From: an uncultured Eubacteriales bacterium
Lineage (GTDB): Bacteria > Bacillota > Clostridia > Oscillospirales > Acutalibacteraceae
DNA: 7,913 bases
NCBI GenBank assembly: GCA_934702115.1
Contig: CAKUYF010000041.1
Coordinates: 1-7,913, forward strand
Direction: 5' to 3'
Positions 6,316 to 7,913 of this stretch are shown one piece after another. The translations under genes and the position numbers were made by a program. Each line of letters starts with the position of its first letter. Positions within the stretch are counted from its first letter, which is position 1. The notes under the pieces were generated by a model. That model worked only from the letters and a program-made list of their open reading frames with translations, had not been told where the DNA came from and searched no databases.

Positions 6316-6344
6316 ATTATAATATATTTATTCCAAAAAGTCAA
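6316..6344 (-). promoter_or_regulatory. Near-consensus promoter of the large exported protein gene
   Basis: On the minus strand TTGACT (6339-6344) matches five of six bases of the -35 consensus, and TATAAT (6316-6321) is a perfect -10 box. They are exactly 17 bases apart. The start near 6309 gives a leader of about 20 bases that contains the AAGGAGG site. No operator-like palindrome is visible around it. Confidence 0.85.
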
Positions 6345-6385
6345 TAGGTATTTTAAATTATTATTAAAAATGTGATAAATTATAT

Positions 6386-6412
6386 AAAGCTTCGAATTTA
6401 AATCGAAGCTTT
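6386..6412 (-). terminator. Probable terminator after the Ig-like repeat protein gene
   Basis: AAAGCTTCGA (6386-6395) and TCGAAGCTTT (6403-6412) form a perfect 10-base-pair stem with a 7-base loop. On the minus strand it is followed by TATATAATTTAT, a rather poor T tract. It lies about 58 bases after the stop codon at 6470, so it fits that gene's 3' end. The plus strand has no T tract. Confidence 0.65.
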
Positions 6413-6469
6413 ACGATGAAAATGGATATATTAATAAATTGTATTTTAAAATTTATTATAGAGATTAGA

Positions 6470-7913
6470 TTATTTAAAAGTTTTTAATATTTTTTGCTTA
6501 CAGTATATAAATGTTAGAATTAAAATAATTAGAAATAGAATTAAAAAAGATATAGCAGCTAATGAATTGTGATTAGGTTCTGTATTTTTATCTACTAAGG
6601 CATATAGGCTAAAATGATCGGTTTCAAAATGGCAATAAGTTTTTCCGTTTATATCTATTAAACTTTCTTCAAATGAGTCATCATCTGTATCACCCTGTTG
6701 AACTCTATAAATATCTATATCTTCTTCTGACTTATCAAAATTTTCTGGCAAAGGAATATTAATTGTAACTGATCCTTTAGGTTGAATTTCCTTTCCGGTT
6801 GAGTCTATAACAGATATGTCGTAAAAATTTACACGTTCTAAAGTATTTTTTATACTTGTATCAAGTTGTCCATAGATTTCTTCTAGGTTATCAAATTTTT
6901 CAGAAGATGACATTTCTCCTTTTGGAGTAACCTTTAATTGTGCATCTTTCGGAAATACTCCAGGTTCAGCTTGGATAATTATGCCCGTAGAAGAGTCTGC
7001 TTGTTCAAAATCGTTTTTATTAATTTTTACACTATAAAAATCACTGAGATCTGAGATATTTCCGGCATTGTCTATAACCCTTGCGGCTATTTTGTTAGTA
7101 TAGTCGCCACTTTTATTTATAATAAAGCTGGGTTGTTCATTCCAAGGAAGGGAATTAAAAGTTTTTCCGCCGTCAATGGTATATTCAAATTTTGATATTC
7201 CACTGCTTCCACTTCTATTTGTAGTGCTTTTGTCTTTAGACATTACATATACTTTAACGTCTTCCTTGGTCAGAGCATTCAAATTTCCTAATAGCTGAGG
7301 CTTATTGGGTTTTTCCTTATCTATCTTATCTATAACAATTTCTTCATTGTATCTGTTTACATTCCCTGCGTTATCTTTAACACATAAAAATCCAGCCGGG
7401 ATTTTTTGATTTGAATCATATACTTTAAAATTATCAGATTGCCATGAAATTCCGCCATCAAAGCTGTAGGAATTTATACCGCTTAAAGATTCTTGAGCTT
7501 TTATAATTAATGATACATTATTATTAACCCAAGTGGAAGGATTGCCGTATATAGAGGTAATGGTGGGTAAAGTTTTATCAATTTTTACACTAGCCCAATC
7601 ACTAAGTTCTGATGTATTTCCTGCGGTATCTGTCACTTTCACCGCTATTAAATTAGTGTAGTCTCCATTTGTTGACACAGTAAAGGAGGGTTGTTGATTC
7701 CAAGAAGATTTTTTAAAAGTTTTTCCGCCGTCAAGAGTATACTCAAAATAAGATATGTTACTATTTGCGTTCTCATTTGAAGCGGAGGCATCTTCCGAAG
7801 AAACATAAAGCTCTACATTTTGATTAGTCCACATATTGGAACATCCCAGAATTTGAGGCTTTGAAGGTTTTAACTTATCGATTTTATTTATTATAATTTC
7901 TTTATCGTAAGAA
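6470..7913 (-). CDS. Repeat-rich Ig-like surface protein, C-terminal part (5' end outside window)
   Basis: The frame stays open to the window edge, so 480 residues are visible and the ATG at 7834 is internal. Counting from the edge, residues about 2-113 are an Ig-like domain A with the motifs FEYTLDGGKTF and VTDTAGNTSELSDW. Residues 114-187 are a different Ig-like domain B with SFDGGISW and VKDNAGNVNR. Residues about 188-299 are a second copy of A. Such DGGKTW...DNAGN domains are common stalk modules in bacterial surface proteins. Residues about 302-441 are a membrane-proximal domain ending in HFETDHFSLYALVD, a recurrent C-terminal module in Clostridia surface proteins. A membrane helix at about 451-471 and a basic tail end the protein. 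No LPXTG motif precedes the helix; the stretch reads EPNHNS. The protein is therefore probably a membrane-anchored extracellular stalk with its functional head outside the window. The domain reading is by motif recognition only. Confidence 0.82.
   Translation of the reverse strand, partial: SYDKEIIINKIDKLKPSKPQILGCSNMWTNQNVELYVSSEDASASNENANSNISYFEYTLDGGKTFKKSSWNQQPSFTVSTNGDYTNLIAVKVTDTAGNTSELSDWASVKIDKTLPTITSIYGNPSTWVNNNVSLIIKAQESLSGINSYSFDGGISWQSDNFKVYDSNQKIPAGFLCVKDNAGNVNRYNEEIVIDKIDKEKPNKPQLLGNLNALTKEDVKVYVMSKDKSTTNRSGSSGISKFEYTIDGGKTFNSLPWNEQPSFIINKSGDYTNKIAARVIDNAGNISDLSDFYSVKINKNDFEQADSSTGIIIQAEPGVFPKDAQLKVTPKGEMSSSEKFDNLEEIYGQLDTSIKNTLERVNFYDISVIDSTGKEIQPKGSVTINIPLPENFDKSEEDIDIYRVQQGDTDDDSFEESLIDINGKTYCHFETDHFSLYALVDKNTEPNHNSLAAISFLILFLIILILTFIYCKQKILKTFK
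7016..7351 (-). repeat. Ig-like repeat A, last copy
   Basis: This is the second copy of the 112-codon domain, with the shared 22 bases at 7155-7176. Instead of domain B it is followed by the membrane-proximal domain, so the tandem array ends half-way through a unit. Confidence 0.8.
7574..7909 (-). repeat. Ig-like repeat A, upstream copy
   Basis: This 112-codon segment matches the segment 558 bases downstream in the gene, in the same frame. The copies share 22 identical bases (7713-7734 here) over the GGKTFK/GGKTFN motif and the same order of motifs throughout. It is followed by the unrelated domain B, which makes A+B a 186-residue unit. Confidence 0.8.

Noticed and set aside
5990..6322. Plus-strand open frame of 110 codons
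   Set aside because: It lies opposite the start, signal peptide and promoter of the 821-residue protein. Its hydrophobic translation is the complement of a Lys/Asn-rich sequence, and it lacks a ribosome binding site of its own.
7832..7834. ATG as the start of the Ig-like repeat protein
   Set aside because: The frame continues upstream to the window edge with sequence matching the repeat 186 codons further on, and no ribosome binding site precedes this ATG. The codon is internal.
1..7913. CRISPR array, insertion sequence or integrase
   Set aside because: No short regularly spaced direct repeats, no transposase or recombinase motifs, and no terminal inverted repeats were seen. The inverted repeats present are all terminators.

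Overview
The window is AT-rich chromosomal DNA with strong AGGAGG-type ribosome binding sites, U-tailed intrinsic terminators, a CCA-encoding tRNA gene and Gram-positive style exported proteins. This points to a low-GC Bacillota, most likely a host-associated member of the Clostridia. The species cannot be named from sequence alone.

Layout. The left edge (1-209, +) is the last part of UDP-galactopyranose mutase (glf), so the window starts at the end of a surface-polysaccharide region. Two plus-strand genes for exported proteins follow: a secreted version of the DUF1796 putative papain-like cysteine peptidase family (294-1085), and a membrane-anchored surface protein with an X2-like/Ig-like module (1256-2221). 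A bidirectional terminator (2233-2274) separates them from everything to the right, which lies on the minus strand. Read in the minus direction from the right edge, there is the 3' part of a repeat-rich Ig-like surface protein (6470-7913). Next comes a large exported protein of unrecognised family with its own near-consensus promoter (3823-6288), then a tRNA-Leu(UAG) gene with promoter and terminator (3573-3656). Last are two phage-tail genes, a BppU-like baseplate protein and a small companion (3416-2276).

How the parts relate. Nearly every unit is separated by its own terminator, and clear promoters precede three of them (1166-1193, 3679-3707, 6316-6344). Four of the six non-phage protein genes encode proteins exported or anchored at the envelope, so this looks like an accessory cell-surface region beside a polysaccharide locus. 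The two phage genes form an isolated module just past the 3' end of a tRNA gene, a classic phage integration site. No integrase, lysis or other tail genes are visible, so they read as a remnant or a captured cassette.

The main candidate for something undescribed is the 821-residue exported protein at 3823-6288. I recognise no known domain in it, yet it is intact, strongly promoted and has an unusual N-terminus. The exported DUF1796 protein and the stranded baseplate pair come next. I see no CRISPR array, insertion sequence, riboswitch or complete defence system.
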